A DNA stretch of 63,183 nt from Nitrospira sp. (GCA_016873495.1 VGXC01000019.1:1-63183), one strand, 5' to 3'; positions 1-7,862 are shown, counted from the first letter of the stretch. Notes: generated by a model from the sequence alone, not told the origin. Made by a program: numbers and translations.

Positions 1-19
1 GTCCTCTCCGACCATCCGG

Positions 20-100
20 CCCTCCTGGTGAAAGCCGACAGTCTAGCAATGAAGAGGACATTTCTATCTTGGCGAAAGCGGACATTCTCATGTTGGGATT
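20..100. repeat. possible IS terminus (IS21-like end repeats)
   Basis: Two imperfect direct copies of a word of the form GGYGAAAGCSGACAKT occur about 43 bp apart, at about 27-42 and 71-86. They sit among words such as GGACATTTCTATCTTGG and GGACATTCTCATGTTGG. Multiple short repeats of this style are typical of the ends of IS21-family elements. No transposase is visible here, so the element, if real, lies to the left of the window or is only a remnant. Assignment is from memory of the family's ends and is weak. Confidence 0.3.
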
Positions 101-226
101 ACATTCGGAATCGGCCCATTCCTACGCTTGCATTTCGGTATGATGAGCGACTACTGTTGACCCATCGTGCAGACCAATAGGCGGAACCGCCACCACAGCA
201 GCTGACCACCCCATGCGACGCGGCAC

Positions 227-1684
227 GTGAAACTCATCGACCTGATCCAGCACTATGCCCGAGCCCTGGCCGTGGAGCGCGACGCGGCCATCTCGCGCGG
301 GCTGGATGCGCCGATTCTCGCAAGTGGCGGAAGAAAATTGGCGGCGGCCGGCACCCTGCATCTGTACGGGTTCGACGTGCCGACATCGGCGCCCCTGGCC
401 GAAGATGTCCCGGTCACGATCATTCTACCGGGAGACCACGAGCCCACCGAAGGATTTGTCGTCGGCCGCGACGACCGCACCGCGCTCATCCAAACGTTCG
501 ACGCCTTCGGCCAGGCCGTCGAGTCGGCCAGCATTATTCCGGACGCCACGGCATTCTTCGACACCGCCTCGAAACGGCTCGCCGCAATGGTCGCCAAATC
601 AGATGCCTATACCCTAGGCCCAGCAGAACGACTCATTCCCTGGCTCTCCCCCAGGGCTTCCCGCGCCGAACTGCTGGCCCGCGGGCCCGTGACGACCGCG
701 GCCTTCGGCACCCTCTGGGAGGAAGACCCGGCAGCCAGACGGACCAGGCTGGCAACCCTGGCCATCGAATTGGCACGGAGCAACAAGCGCACCCTGCTCA
801 TCAGTCCGGGCCATCTCCGCTCCGACGACATCCTGGGCGCCATCGGACGAGCGATGAAGGCGGCCGGCTTGACGTTCAAGAGTCTGCTCTGCCGATACGA
901 GATGCCGCTGCAGGGCGAAGCTAACGGCATGGCCCTCCCCGAACTGGGATTCGAGGCCCAGATGCACCAATTCTATGCCCGGTCACGCGCCGACAAGGCC
1001 GCGTTGCGCCGCAAGTACGAGCGGTTCCGTGAGCTCACGCCCCTGCTGGCCTACAAGGCCCAAAAGCAACGGGACCTCGACGAGGTCAAGCTCCTGGAGT
1101 GGAGGCTCTTGACCCAACTCAGCGATTTGCAGCGCAAGATTAAAGAGATCGCAACGACCTTGGCCGAGTATGAGTCGCTGCCGATTTGGAAACGGTTGGC
1201 CATGCAGACAGGAGGCAAGAATGTCGCTTCCCTGAATGAATACAAAATCATTTATGAAGAACAGGTCCAGGGCCTGTTGCGAGAGCTGGAGATCGCCAAA
1301 CAACGGATCGACGAGCTCAGCCCTGAAGCCGCCATCCCCAAGGACCTACGCCCCGAATACGACGACCTGAGGGAAGACATCATGAAACTGGGCGGCACCA
1401 AACGGATCCGGGAAATGCTGGCCGCCGAAGAGGACACCAACCGCCAGGCCTTTCTGCAAAACAAACGGATCGTAGCCACCACAGCGGCTCGGGTCATCTC
1501 CGATCCTCTGTTCGGAAAGGTGCGCTTCGACGTGCTGATCGCGGACGAGGCGCCGCTAATCCCAGCCGCCTTGTTGCTAGCGGCCGCCGGGCTTGTACGG
1601 GAACGGATCGTCCTCAGCGGAGACCCGCGGGCTATCGCAGCGTCGAACGCATGGGAGACGAACTCGACGGCAGGCCCGGGCTAA
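227..1684 (+). CDS. SF1 (UPF1/DNA2-like) helicase-related protein, apparently 3'-truncated
   Basis: The 485-residue product starts with GTG. The C-terminal third reads like the core of an SF1 helicase of the UPF1/DNA2 group. A motif Ia-like stretch (TLLISPGHLRSDDIL) lies near residue 190. A DEAD-box-like Walker B (DVLIADEAP) is near 440 and a motif III-like LSGDPRAI is near 465. A long charged, probably coiled-coil region (about 250-390) is inserted between them, as in several relatives. No Walker A GxxGxGKT is visible where it would be expected before residue 190. The reading frame ends about 20 residues after motif III, so motifs IV-VI are missing. The end lies 180 bp from a tRNA-derived att repeat, so truncation by rearrangement is likely. 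Function is inferred only at fold level, and the product is probably inactive as a helicase. Confidence 0.55.
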   Translation: MKLIDLIQHYARALAVERDAAISRGLDAPILASGGRKLAAAGTLHLYGFDVPTSAPLAEDVPVTIILPGDHEPTEGFVVGRDDRTALIQTFDAFGQAVESASIIPDATAFFDTASKRLAAMVAKSDAYTLGPAERLIPWLSPRASRAELLARGPVTTAAFGTLWEEDPAARRTRLATLAIELARSNKRTLLISPGHLRSDDILGAIGRAMKAAGLTFKSLLCRYEMPLQGEANGMALPELGFEAQMHQFYARSRADKAALRRKYERFRELTPLLAYKAQKQRDLDEVKLLEWRLLTQLSDLQRKIKEIATTLAEYESLPIWKRLAMQTGGKNVASLNEYKIIYEEQVQGLLRELEIAKQRIDELSPEAAIPKDLRPEYDDLREDIMKLGGTKRIREMLAAEEDTNRQAFLQNKRIVATTAARVISDPLFGKVRFDVLIADEAPLIPAALLLAAAGLVRERIVLSGDPRAIAASNAWETNSTAGPG

Positions 1685-1864
1685 GACCAGGATAGCCCCG
1701 GCGAAAACACATGAGCGGGAGAGCCTCCGGCGGCGACACGAGTTCGGAACCTTGAATAGCCGCCGGCTCAAACGAAGGTTGGCGCGAAGAATCTCGGCCT
1801 ACTGGAGGCACAGTAACTATCCCCCCGACCAGGATCGAAGCGGGCGGTACACGCAAGCTAGGGA

Positions 1865-1919
1865 TGGTGCCGAAGGCGGGATTTGAACCCGCACACCCGT
1901 TAGGGCGCTAGACCCTGAA
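1865..1919. repeat. attL-like duplication of tRNA-Leu 3' half (55 bp)
   Basis: These 55 bp are identical to 3160-3214, the 3' part of the intact tRNA-Leu gene from the CCA end to the anticodon loop, in the same orientation. The 5' half of the tRNA is absent, so this is not a functional tRNA. The pair brackets 1.24 kb carrying higBA and an integrase remnant, the classic footprint of site-specific integration at a tRNA anticodon loop. The surrounding 1685-2045 stretch contains no other gene I can support. Confidence 0.85.
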
Positions 1920-2035
1920 GGGAGCGCAAGCCGTATTCCCTTATGCTCCCCGTATCCTACCGTTATGTTTCTCAAAGACTTTGCTTGCAGGCCTGATACG
2001 GGAAGACACGGCAGACTATAGCAGAACAGGGCAGC

Positions 2036-2057
2036 CACTTGACAGTTACTTGACAGT
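2036..2057. other. candidate integrase arm-type site, left copy
   Basis: The word CACTTGACAGTTACTTGACA contains the half-repeat ACTTGACA twice, 11 bp apart. A near-identical copy lies at 3043-3065. The copies are 116 bp (left) and 94 bp (right) inside the two 55-bp tRNA repeats and share orientation. That is where arm-type binding sites of a tyrosine integrase would be expected. It overlaps the 3' end of higA. Confidence 0.4.
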
Positions 2058-2354
2058 GGGAACGAGGTCGCCGTGATAGACCCTTTTGACTTTGAGCTTG
2101 GAGGCGGTCTTTTTGGTCTGTGCCAGATCATAGGCCATTTGGAGACGGAGCCAGAATTCCGGGGTCGAGCCAAAAGCCCGTGACAGCCGGCAGGCCATTT
2201 CCGGGGAAATGCCGTTCTTGCCGTTGAGCAGCTCGGACAGAGACACGCGGCTCACGCCCAGGGCTTCAGCCGCAGCAGTGACCGAGAGCTTCAACGGCTC
2301 CAAGCAAAGGTCCCGGACGGTGTGGCCGGGATGGGGAGGAGTCTTCATCGGCAT
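2046..2354 (-). CDS. higA: HigA-family antitoxin (XRE helix-turn-helix)
   Basis: This 102-residue protein begins with the PPHPG segment typical of HigA/VapI antitoxins. A helix-turn-helix follows at about residues 25-55 ([23 protein letters not shown]), then the [23 protein letters not shown] segment characteristic of the family. It should neutralise the HigB toxin encoded 14 bp upstream and repress the shared promoter. AAGGAA lies about 8 nt before the chosen ATG. The gene is cargo of the tRNA-Leu element remnant. Family assignment is confident; activity is inferred. Confidence 0.9.
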   Translation of the reverse strand: MPMKTPPHPGHTVRDLCLEPLKLSVTAAAEALGVSRVSLSELLNGKNGISPEMACRLSRAFGSTPEFWLRLQMAYDLAQTKKTASKLKVKRVYHGDLVPTVK

Positions 2355-2368
2355 GGGGCACGTTCCTT

Positions 2369-2647
2369 TCAGTGATAGTCCACTAAGTCGAGGTCATACA
2401 CGGCTTTGTTGTGAAACCGGAACACAAGCCGCCAGTTCCCGGAGACGGAGACTGACCAATAGCCTGCGAGATCGCCCTTGAGCGGGTGAAGGCGCAAGCC
2501 GGGCAGAGCTACATCCTGCGGGCCTTCCGCCACATCCAGGGCGGCCAGGATGGTCGCGAGGCGTTTAACGAGCTTTTGGGGGAGCCCTTTTCGTTCGTCC
2601 GCCCGGTAAAATGCCTCAAGCCCCTTGTGGCGGATCGTCTCGATCAT
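2369..2647 (-). CDS. higB: HigB-family mRNA-interferase toxin (RelE/ParE fold)
   Basis: The 92-residue product matches the HigB/RelE superfamily. It has an N-terminal [11 protein letters not shown], a middle section [21 protein letters not shown], and the C-terminal core GNWRLVFRF...YDLDLVDYH. Members cleave ribosome-bound mRNA. It is upstream of higA in toxin-first order, as usual for higBA. A start three residues upstream would also be possible. The predicted -10 element ends only about 9 bp before this ATG, so the message would be nearly leaderless. Confidence 0.9.
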   Translation of the reverse strand: MIETIRHKGLEAFYRADERKGLPQKLVKRLATILAALDVAEGPQDVALPGLRLHPLKGDLAGYWSVSVSGNWRLVFRFHNKAVYDLDLVDYH

Positions 2648-2652
2648 CCGAC

Positions 2653-2684
2653 ACAACTGTAAACGAATGGTTTACAGTTGTCAA
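2653..2684 (-). promoter_or_regulatory. higBA promoter with palindromic operator
   Basis: A perfect 12-bp inverted repeat (ACAACTGTAAAC, 5-bp spacer, GTTTACAGTTGT) spans 2653-2681. On the minus strand TTGACA (2679-2684) and TACAGT (2656-2661) are spaced by 17 bp, so the palindrome covers the core promoter. HigA-type antitoxins bind such palindromes to autoregulate, and this is the probable operator. Confidence 0.7.
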
Positions 2685-2765
2685 GAGGAGACAGGCGCGG
2701 CCAGCGACAGCGGGAGGCCGGGGGGGCTTTGTCTGCAGGCGGGGTGCCTTGTACGGACCCGACTT

Positions 2766-3206
2766 GACGTGCCTTGGGTATTCCATAATCCCGCCGGGCA
2801 TCGGTGGGAGGACGTGCGACATGCCTTTGGCCGAGCTTGTGAGGGCGCAGGACTGACGGATTTCCACTTCCACGACCTCCGGCATACCTTTGCCTCCTGG
2901 CTCATTATGCGGGCGGTCCCCTTAGCCACGGTCAGCAACCTCCTGTGGCATACATCTCAGACCATGACCCTCCGCTATGCTCACCTATCTCCCAAACACT
3001 TGACCTCAGCCGTGAGGGTCTTGGACCCTCGTTCGGACCGCTCACTTGACAATTACTTGACAATTGAGCCCAAACAGACGCCGGAAGGGGTCTTAGCCGG
3101 TGCTAGAAACGAAGAGAGTGAAATGCAAGAAAGCCTTGATAGAAGCGGAGAAAGTGAGTTGGTGCCGAAGGCGGGATTTGAACCCGCACACCCGTTAGGG
3201 CGCTAG
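2766..3206 (+). pseudogene. tyrosine integrase, 3' fragment
   Basis: The readable part (from about FHNPAGHRWEDVRHAF) is the C-terminal catalytic end of a phage-type tyrosine recombinase. HDLRHTFAS supplies the HxxR motif, the later His is in LLWHTSQTMTLRY, and the Tyr nucleophile is in RYAHLSPKHL. The family's LGH is replaced by LWH. The N-terminal domains and the first catalytic Arg are absent, and upstream sequence in this frame does not resemble the family. The frame runs on into the antisense of tRNA-Leu, giving the spurious tail AGFEPAHP. It lies next to the tRNA, as expected for the integrase that inserted this element. Confidence 0.8.
3043..3065. other. candidate integrase arm-type site, right copy
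   Basis: CACTTGACAATTACTTGACA is the counterpart of 2036-2057 (20 of 22 positions equal) and again holds two ACTTGACA half-sites. It lies inside the 3' end of the integrase fragment, about 95 bp from the intact tRNA gene. The role is inferred from symmetry only. Confidence 0.4.
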
Positions 3207-3214
3207 ACCCTGAA
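3160..3214. repeat. attR-like repeat (within intact tRNA-Leu)
   Basis: This is the second copy of the 55-bp perfect direct repeat at 1865-1919. It covers the tRNA from its CCA end to the anticodon loop. Crossover presumably occurred in this block. Confidence 0.85.
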
Positions 3215-3246
3215 TCTAGTGCGTCTGCCAGTTTCGCCACTTCGGC
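3160..3246 (-). tRNA. tRNA-Leu (anticodon CAG)
   Basis: The 87-nt minus-strand sequence folds as a class II tRNA. The acceptor stem is GCCGAAG/CTTCGGC and the D stem GCG/CGC. The anticodon stem-loop is CTAGA-TTCAGGG-TCTAG with anticodon CAG. A long variable arm (CGCCC TAAC GGGTG) and the T arm GCGGG-TTCAAAT-CCCGC follow. The discriminator is A, and CCA is genomically encoded at 3160-3162. The gene is intact and serves as the attachment site of the adjacent element. Confidence 0.95.
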
Positions 3247-3312
3247 ACAGGGAGGCATTATCACTGAATCTGACACAAGCCGTCAAGCGACGGAGGGTGG
3301 GTCTTCTAGAAT

Positions 3313-4713
3313 TCAGACCGGTTTGGCCGGCGGAATCTGATACCGCTTCATCTTGAGATAGAGGGTCTTGTAATCCACCTGCAAGCGTCGAGCGGCTTCG
3401 GCTTTGTTCCAACCGGCTTCTTCCAGCGTCTTGAGAATAGTGGCCCGTTCCGCCTCCCCCGATGTCCTCCGGCGGAGTTGCGAGAGCGACTCTCCCGGCT
3501 TCATCGCGGGCTTCGGCATCTCCACCGGTTCACCGGACTGGGCCCGTATTTGTTGCGGTAAATGCGTTGGCTCAATCAGATAGTCGGCCAGAATCACCGC
3601 CGAACGAACAGCATTGTCCAGTTCCCGCACATTCCCCGGCCACCGATAGGCCTCCAACGTGGCCATCGCTTCGGCGCTCAGACCACGGATCGATTTCTGA
3701 TAGGCCCGGTTGGCTTTCATCAGCATGTAGTGGGCCAGGAGCGGAATGTCTTCTTTCCGCTCGCGCAGCGGAGGCACCGTCAATGTCACCGTGTTCAGGC
3801 GGTGAAAGAGATCCAGGCGAAAACTGCCTTCGTCCACGCGCTGTTGGAGACAGGAATTAGTCGCCGAGAGGACCCGAACGTTCACGGACACCTGTTGGTT
3901 GCTCCCCAACCGTTCCACCATGCTGGTCTGCAGCACCCGCAGCAGCTTGGGTTGGCTGTGGAGGGGAATATTGCCGATCTCGTCCAGCAGGAGGGTGCCC
4001 GCTTCCGCAAGTTCCAGCTTCCCCGGCTTGGCCTGCGTGGCGCCGGAGAAGGCCCCGCGCGCATAGCCGAAGACCTCCGCTTCCACCAAGGTGTCGGGAA
4101 GCGCGCCGCAATCAAGCGGCACGAAGGGCCCCTTGCGCCGCGCACTCAGCGCGTGGATGGCCCGCGCCACCAATTCCTTGCCGGTTCCGCTCTCACCGAG
4201 GATCAATACCGGCACGTCGAAGGGCGCCACCCGCTTGATCTGGTCCCGCAACGCTTGCATCGGCGCACTGGCCCCCACCAAGTCCCGCAAGGATACGGGC
4301 AGGACCGCCCCCCCGGACAACTCTTCCATCTCCGCGCTCAGGTACTGCAACCGCAAGCAATTGCGGACGGCGATTGCCAGACGTGACAAGGCCACCGGCT
4401 TGGTCAGATAATCGAACGCACCGGCCATGACGGCGGCTTCGGCGTCCTGGCTGGTGCCATAGCCGGACAGCACGATGACGCGATAGTCTCCCAGTTCAGG
4501 CAGGAGCTGCTCTTTCAACAAGTCGAGACCGTTGGCGTCGGGGAGACGAATATCGAGCAGGAGGAGATCGGGGGGCTGTTGGCGGATCGCATCAAGCGCG
4601 GCGGCGGCGCTGCCGGCGACGAGTGGGGCATAGCCCTCCCCCCGGAGAAACTGCTCCAGCAGGTGCTGGACGATCGGATCGTCGTCGACGATGAGGATGC
4701 GTTCGTCAGCCAT
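3313..4713 (-). CDS. NtrC-family sigma-54-dependent response regulator
   Basis: The 466-residue protein has three domains. A receiver domain (1-120) carries the phospho-acceptor Asp54 in LLLLDIRLPD and the conserved Lys in YLTKPV. An AAA+ domain (about 145-385) has Walker A GESGTGKE, Walker B TLLLDEIGNI and an arginine-rich LFHRLN...LRER region. A Fis-type helix-turn-helix sits at the end (about 420-460). The sigma-54 contact loop reads GAFSGA instead of the usual GAFTGA. No cognate histidine kinase is adjacent, so the signal and regulon cannot be told. It is a monocistronic unit convergent on nothing obvious; tRNA-Leu lies downstream on the same strand. Confidence 0.92.
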   Translation of the reverse strand: MADERILIVDDDPIVQHLLEQFLRGEGYAPLVAGSAAAALDAIRQQPPDLLLLDIRLPDANGLDLLKEQLLPELGDYRVIVLSGYGTSQDAEAAVMAGAFDYLTKPVALSRLAIAVRNCLRLQYLSAEMEELSGGAVLPVSLRDLVGASAPMQALRDQIKRVAPFDVPVLILGESGTGKELVARAIHALSARRKGPFVPLDCGALPDTLVEAEVFGYARGAFSGATQAKPGKLELAEAGTLLLDEIGNIPLHSQPKLLRVLQTSMVERLGSNQQVSVNVRVLSATNSCLQQRVDEGSFRLDLFHRLNTVTLTVPPLRERKEDIPLLAHYMLMKANRAYQKSIRGLSAEAMATLEAYRWPGNVRELDNAVRSAVILADYLIEPTHLPQQIRAQSGEPVEMPKPAMKPGESLSQLRRRTSGEAERATILKTLEEAGWNKAEAARRLQVDYKTLYLKMKRYQIPPAKPV

Positions 4714-4833
4714 CACGCCCGCGCCACACGGGAAAATTTGGGGCCTATCCCCGATGAGCCTTCCAGTGCCTGATCTTTACCAGAACCTCGCCGAAATTGC
4801 GAGACGCAACGGACTGCGCATGAGCGAGGCTGC

Positions 4834-5153
4834 TTACCGGTCCCTCTGGCGGTCGTGTTTCTCCTTCGCGATGTGGCGGCTGGATCGGTCGAGGTCTCGA
4901 TGCAGCTTCCTCCGCTCGGCCCATCCAGCTTCCCATCGGCTTTCATCGCGGCCTCCTCATGACGGATCCGGGCCTGTTGATGTTCCAACCGCGCGGCCTC
5001 CTTCGAGGTCAGCTGACCGCTTTGAATCCCCTGCTGAATCCGCTGTTGCTGCCGTTATTCCCGTTGGTCGACGCCCGGCGATGACGTCTGCGCGAAGGCC
5101 GGCAGGGCCACGCATGTCACGAACAGGCCCCACATGAGGGGACGCATGTCCAT
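4834..5153 (-). pseudogene. small exported coiled/charged protein, frameshifted
   Basis: A signal peptide (MDMRPLMWGLFVTCVALPAFA, cleavage near AFA-QT) is followed by an in-frame TAA. The same frame then continues as RQQQRIQQGIQSGQLTSKEAARLEHQQARI...MKADGKLD. After a one-base shift it carries on as ERRKLHRDLDRSSRHIAKEKHDRQRDR and a stop. Read across both lesions it resembles the family of small secreted Gln/Arg-rich proteins that repeat 'QxGxLTxxEA...RxEAxxxADGKL'. Length 320 nt fits loss of one base. Two independent lesions argue for decay, although sequencing error cannot be excluded. The rest of 4714-5269 shows nothing else. Confidence 0.65.
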
Positions 5154-5269
5154 GGCTGACTCTTTTCTTGATCCGGATGAACGGCTCACCTTGCCGAATC
5201 GAACACCGCTACCGCCTCGACTCGCAATGATCAAGCATGACCGCGATTATATCCAGTGGCACATGACTG

Positions 5270-5299
5270 GTGACACCTGTCCCTGCTTCCCGTTATACT
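5270..5299 (+). promoter_or_regulatory. candidate sigma-70 promoter of pyrE
   Basis: GTGACA (5270-5275) and TATACT (5294-5299) are 18 bp apart, each one mismatch from consensus. They lie about 38 bp before the pyrE ATG, which has GAGGG about 5 nt upstream. No attenuator hairpin is evident in the short leader. Confidence 0.6.
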
Positions 5300-5336
5300 C
5301 CCCATCCAACAATCGAACTTCGACCTGAGGGATCGC

Positions 5337-5900
5337 ATGCTGACGCACGACTTGGCCAAGGCCTTTGTGACCACGCAAGCCTTCAAATGGGACCCGGCCG
5401 GCGGATTCACGCTGGCCTCCGGCGCCACCAGTCCCTTCTACGTGGACTGTCGCGTGGTCATGGCCCATCCCGGTCCACGCCAGCTTGTCGCGCAAGCGGC
5501 CTACGAAGCCCTCCGCGAGGTGAACTGCGACTGCATCGGCGGCTTGGAGATCGGGGCCATCGCCATCGCCACAGCCATTTCCGCCTATGCCTATGGCGCC
5601 GCGCCGCGCCGGGACTGGCGCACCTTCGTCGTCCGCAAACAGCCCAAAGATCATGGGCTCGGAAAGTTGATCGAAGGGGCCATGCAACCAGGCGACCGGG
5701 CGGTGATCGTGGACGACGTGCTGACCAGCGGAGGGTCGCTCCTTAAGGCGGTGGCGGCGGCGCGGTCCGCCGGACTCACAGTCGACCATGCCTTGGTGAT
5801 CGTGGATCGAAAGGAACAGGAAGGACGGGCGAAGGTCGAAGCCCAGGGCATTACGCTCCTAAGCCTGCTGACGATCGACGACCTGCTGGCGGCCAGATGA
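5337..5900 (+). CDS. pyrE: orotate phosphoribosyltransferase
   Basis: The 187-residue enzyme converts orotate and PRPP into OMP in pyrimidine synthesis. The PRPP-binding loop AVIVDDVLTSGGS is at about residues 121-133. The flexible-loop lysines are in VVRKQPKDHG, and the N-terminal FTLASGATSPFYVDCR is typical of the family. Length is normal. A close GAGGG and a good upstream promoter support the ATG start. It stands alone, with no other pyr gene nearby. Confidence 0.95.
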   Translation: MLTHDLAKAFVTTQAFKWDPAGGFTLASGATSPFYVDCRVVMAHPGPRQLVAQAAYEALREVNCDCIGGLEIGAIAIATAISAYAYGAAPRRDWRTFVVRKQPKDHGLGKLIEGAMQPGDRAVIVDDVLTSGGSLLKAVAAARSAGLTVDHALVIVDRKEQEGRAKVEAQGITLLSLLTIDDLLAAR

Positions 5901-5921
5901 GGCGCAGAGGAGACGTCGACC

Positions 5922-6000
5922 GTGAATAGTGATCGATTCTCCGTTTCAGGCGGAACCCTTCTTCTCGATTCTGACCACTGATCACTGTTGACCGTTCACC
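5922..6000. repeat. degenerate heptamer repeats facing each other (pyrE 3' spacer)
   Basis: Heptad-spaced words GTGAATA-GTGATCG are followed by the opposite-sense series CTGACCA-CTGATCA-CTGTTGA-CCGTTCA. The two halves can pair imperfectly as a hairpin. The spacer separates two convergent genes. Confidence 0.55.
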
Positions 6001-6002
6001 TC

Positions 6003-6323
6003 TCACTTGCATCTGAACTGGATGCCCCACCGGCGTTCGGCGATCGCTTCTTGCGTCCCGGCAAGTTCCTGGATCCGGACACGCCCCTTTGCCTCCGCTT
6101 CCTTCACGACCGTATAGCCGGCCGGACACCGCAGCTCGATGATCTCGAAGGCGTCTTTCCGGAACGTCGAATACATGTATCCGCTCTGCCCTTTGAACGG
6201 GTACACGACAACCCCTCCGGTTTCCGTTTCCTGCATCAACTTGGCTCCTTCCGAACAGCCCATCGCTGCCCCCATCCAGACCAACAGGATCAGCACTCGC
6301 AAGGGCCTTGACCATCGTTTCAT
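6003..6323 (-). CDS. small predicted lipoprotein, function unknown
   Basis: The 106-residue product has a basic start MKRWSRPLRV, a hydrophobic stretch and a lipobox ending AMGC at about residue 22, so it should be lipid-anchored. The mature part (YPFKGQSGYMYSTF, ELRCPAGYTVVKEAEAKGR, RWGIQFRCK) has two conserved-looking cysteines and a beta-rich character. I do not recognise a family with confidence. The start was chosen at the Met immediately before the signal sequence; a longer frame upstream has no signal character. It is divergent from the rhodanese gene. Confidence 0.75.
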   Translation of the reverse strand: MKRWSRPLRVLILLVWMGAAMGCSEGAKLMQETETGGVVVYPFKGQSGYMYSTFRKDAFEIIELRCPAGYTVVKEAEAKGRVRIQELAGTQEAIAERRWGIQFRCK

Positions 6324-6404
6324 GGGGACTTTATGATATCTCATCATGCGCTCGACATGAGGCCTCGGTCTGCCGGACCAGGCCTCGGCAAGAGGAGGCA
6401 CTCC

Positions 6405-6842
6405 ATGACGCACCGACGATTAGCTCTCCAAATCGGCGCCTGGCTTGGGCTGGCCCTATGGTGTTTGGTCGAGAGCGGACCGGTCGGCGCATACCATTCC
6501 TACCTGCTCACGGTCCAACAACTCAAAGCCGGCCTGTCTAAGGCCCCCACCCCCTCGGCCAAAGGATTCTTCCTGATCGACGTCCGATCCCCGGAAGAGC
6601 ATGGCACCGGAGTCATCCCCGGCACGGACCACAATATCGAATTCACAGAAATCAAGGCCCGCCATCGGGAAATCGGTGCGAAGCTTGACGACCATATCGT
6701 CGTCTACTGTCAGAGCGGACACCGCAGCAACATCGCGGCCGAGACATTAGCCGACCTCGGCTACACTCACGTCTACAACGTGGCCGGCAGCATGAATGCC
6801 TGGTTAGACGCCGGTTATCAGGTCGCGCAACCGGGACGCTGA
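6405..6842 (+). CDS. periplasmic rhodanese-domain protein
   Basis: The 145-residue protein has a cleavable-looking signal peptide (about 1-29, ending VGA-YH). A single rhodanese domain follows. FFLIDVRSPEEHGTGVIPG is the entry motif. The active-site loop VYCQSGHRS has the catalytic Cys near residue 105. It should be a sulfurtransferase or redox-type domain in the periplasm; the substrate is unknown. AGAGGAGG sits 6 nt before the ATG, which decides this start over an in-frame Met 24 codons upstream. Confidence 0.88.
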   Translation: MTHRRLALQIGAWLGLALWCLVESGPVGAYHSYLLTVQQLKAGLSKAPTPSAKGFFLIDVRSPEEHGTGVIPGTDHNIEFTEIKARHREIGAKLDDHIVVYCQSGHRSNIAAETLADLGYTHVYNVAGSMNAWLDAGYQVAQPGR

Positions 6843-6887
6843 GGGAAAAGGCGCGATCGGTTGTCGGTCTTCTGTCCTCGGTGTTTC

Positions 6888-6925
6888 ACTGACCACGGAC
6901 TACCGTGAACTGAGGACTTTCTGTT
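6888..6925. repeat. degenerate heptamer repeat
   Basis: The series CTGACCA-CGGACTA-CCGTGAA-CTGAGGA lies between the convergent rhodanese gene and the next minus-strand gene, whose stop begins at 6924. Confidence 0.45.
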
Positions 6926-7805
6926 ACTTTCTCGGAAACAGCCCGATCACGGCCGGCAACGGAATATGCTCTCCCCTGCCTCCTTCGACTAATGGCTCCC
7001 AGAGCCTTGGGCGGCTGCGCGGCTCAGCCCTGGCCAGCAGTTCTTCGCCGATCAATAAGTCCGAGGACGATCCTCCATCCATGGCCATGGCGTGCCGTAC
7101 CGCTGGATAGTCCACCCGCAGACAATTGGCCAAGCCATAAAGTCCGGCCGGTTCGGCTGTTTTCATCACCAGGATTTGGCCGTCGCCATCCTCCCCCACC
7201 ACCGTCTGGTAGGCACGCTTGCCGCTTTGGCGAACCCGGATCTTGCCCGTTCGGTCCAGGAGCATGAGGGACTGGGCCGCCTCCAGATAGGTAGGATGCG
7301 CCTCTGAAAACAGGTCCACCGCCAAGTCCAGCACGCGCGCTTTTCTGAGTCCCGGGTCAAGCGGTTCGGCCACAAACAGCCCGAGCCACTGGGGATGTCT
7401 CTTGCTTCCCAGCGACCGTCCGTCCTTAAACAGCAAGCCCAGGTAGGCGAAGTTTTCGCGAAAGAGTCCGGCATTGAACAGCACGGCTGCCCTGGTACGA
7501 CGGTGCCACTCTTGGATCGGGAGCGGCTCGGCCAATTGTTCCTGCCGGAAGTGGTGGGTCGAGAATCGAATTTTGGCCGGATCCGCACGGACCACATACA
7601 CAGGCGGCACGTCGTCCTGACACCGAGGCCCCGGCGTCCAGATCGCCGCCTCAACGCCATCCAAGACCTGATCCCAGACCAGGTCTTGCGCCATGACCAA
7701 TCCTGACAATCCACCCCATAAGCCCATCAGCATCAAGATGGAGAAGACCGAGCACAGGGCCAGCCGAAGGCCGGCACCAGGTCCTCTTTCGGAGTCACAT
7801 CGCAT
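6924..7805 (-). CDS. exported phosphodiester glycosidase (NAGPA/DUF2233-like)
   Basis: The 293-residue product has an N-terminal signal/anchor (about 12-38). A domain of the phosphodiester glycosidase family follows, with VLFNAGLFRENFAYLGLLFKDGR and the hallmark AMAMDGGSSSDLL. Relatives hydrolyse sugar-phosphodiester links, but many are uncharacterised. The start is set at 7805 because GAAGGG precedes it and because a strong promoter at 7834-7862 would start transcription near 7827. That is downstream of the longer alternative Met at 7850. It is divergent from the CBS gene. Confidence 0.82.
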   Translation of the reverse strand: MRCDSERGPGAGLRLALCSVFSILMLMGLWGGLSGLVMAQDLVWDQVLDGVEAAIWTPGPRCQDDVPPVYVVRADPAKIRFSTHHFRQEQLAEPLPIQEWHRRTRAAVLFNAGLFRENFAYLGLLFKDGRSLGSKRHPQWLGLFVAEPLDPGLRKARVLDLAVDLFSEAHPTYLEAAQSLMLLDRTGKIRVRQSGKRAYQTVVGEDGDGQILVMKTAEPAGLYGLANCLRVDYPAVRHAMAMDGGSSSDLLIGEELLARAEPRSRPRLWEPLVEGGRGEHIPLPAVIGLFPRK

Positions 7806-7833
7806 ACGCCCTTCGCTCCGCCGATGCAGGTCG

Positions 7834-7862
7834 AGTATAGAGAGGCGCATCGAGAGCGTCAA
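7834..7862 (-). promoter_or_regulatory. candidate sigma-70 promoter (DUF2233-like gene)
   Basis: On the minus strand TTGACG (7857-7862) and TATACT (7834-7839) are separated by 17 bp, with only one mismatch in each hexamer. The predicted start point is about 22 nt before the chosen ATG. Confidence 0.65.

Noticed and set aside
1865-1950. A second tRNA-Leu gene
   Set aside because: Only the 3' part up to the anticodon loop is present; the D arm and the 5' acceptor strand are missing, so it is an att duplication.
2625-3206. A complete 193-residue integrase
   Set aside because: Residues before about 48 do not resemble the family and the tail is antisense tRNA; only a 3' fragment is supported.
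4691-5137. Plus-strand frame of 148 codons upstream of pyrE
   Set aside because: Antisense to the frameshifted exported-protein gene; Ser/Arg-rich shadow without a ribosome site.
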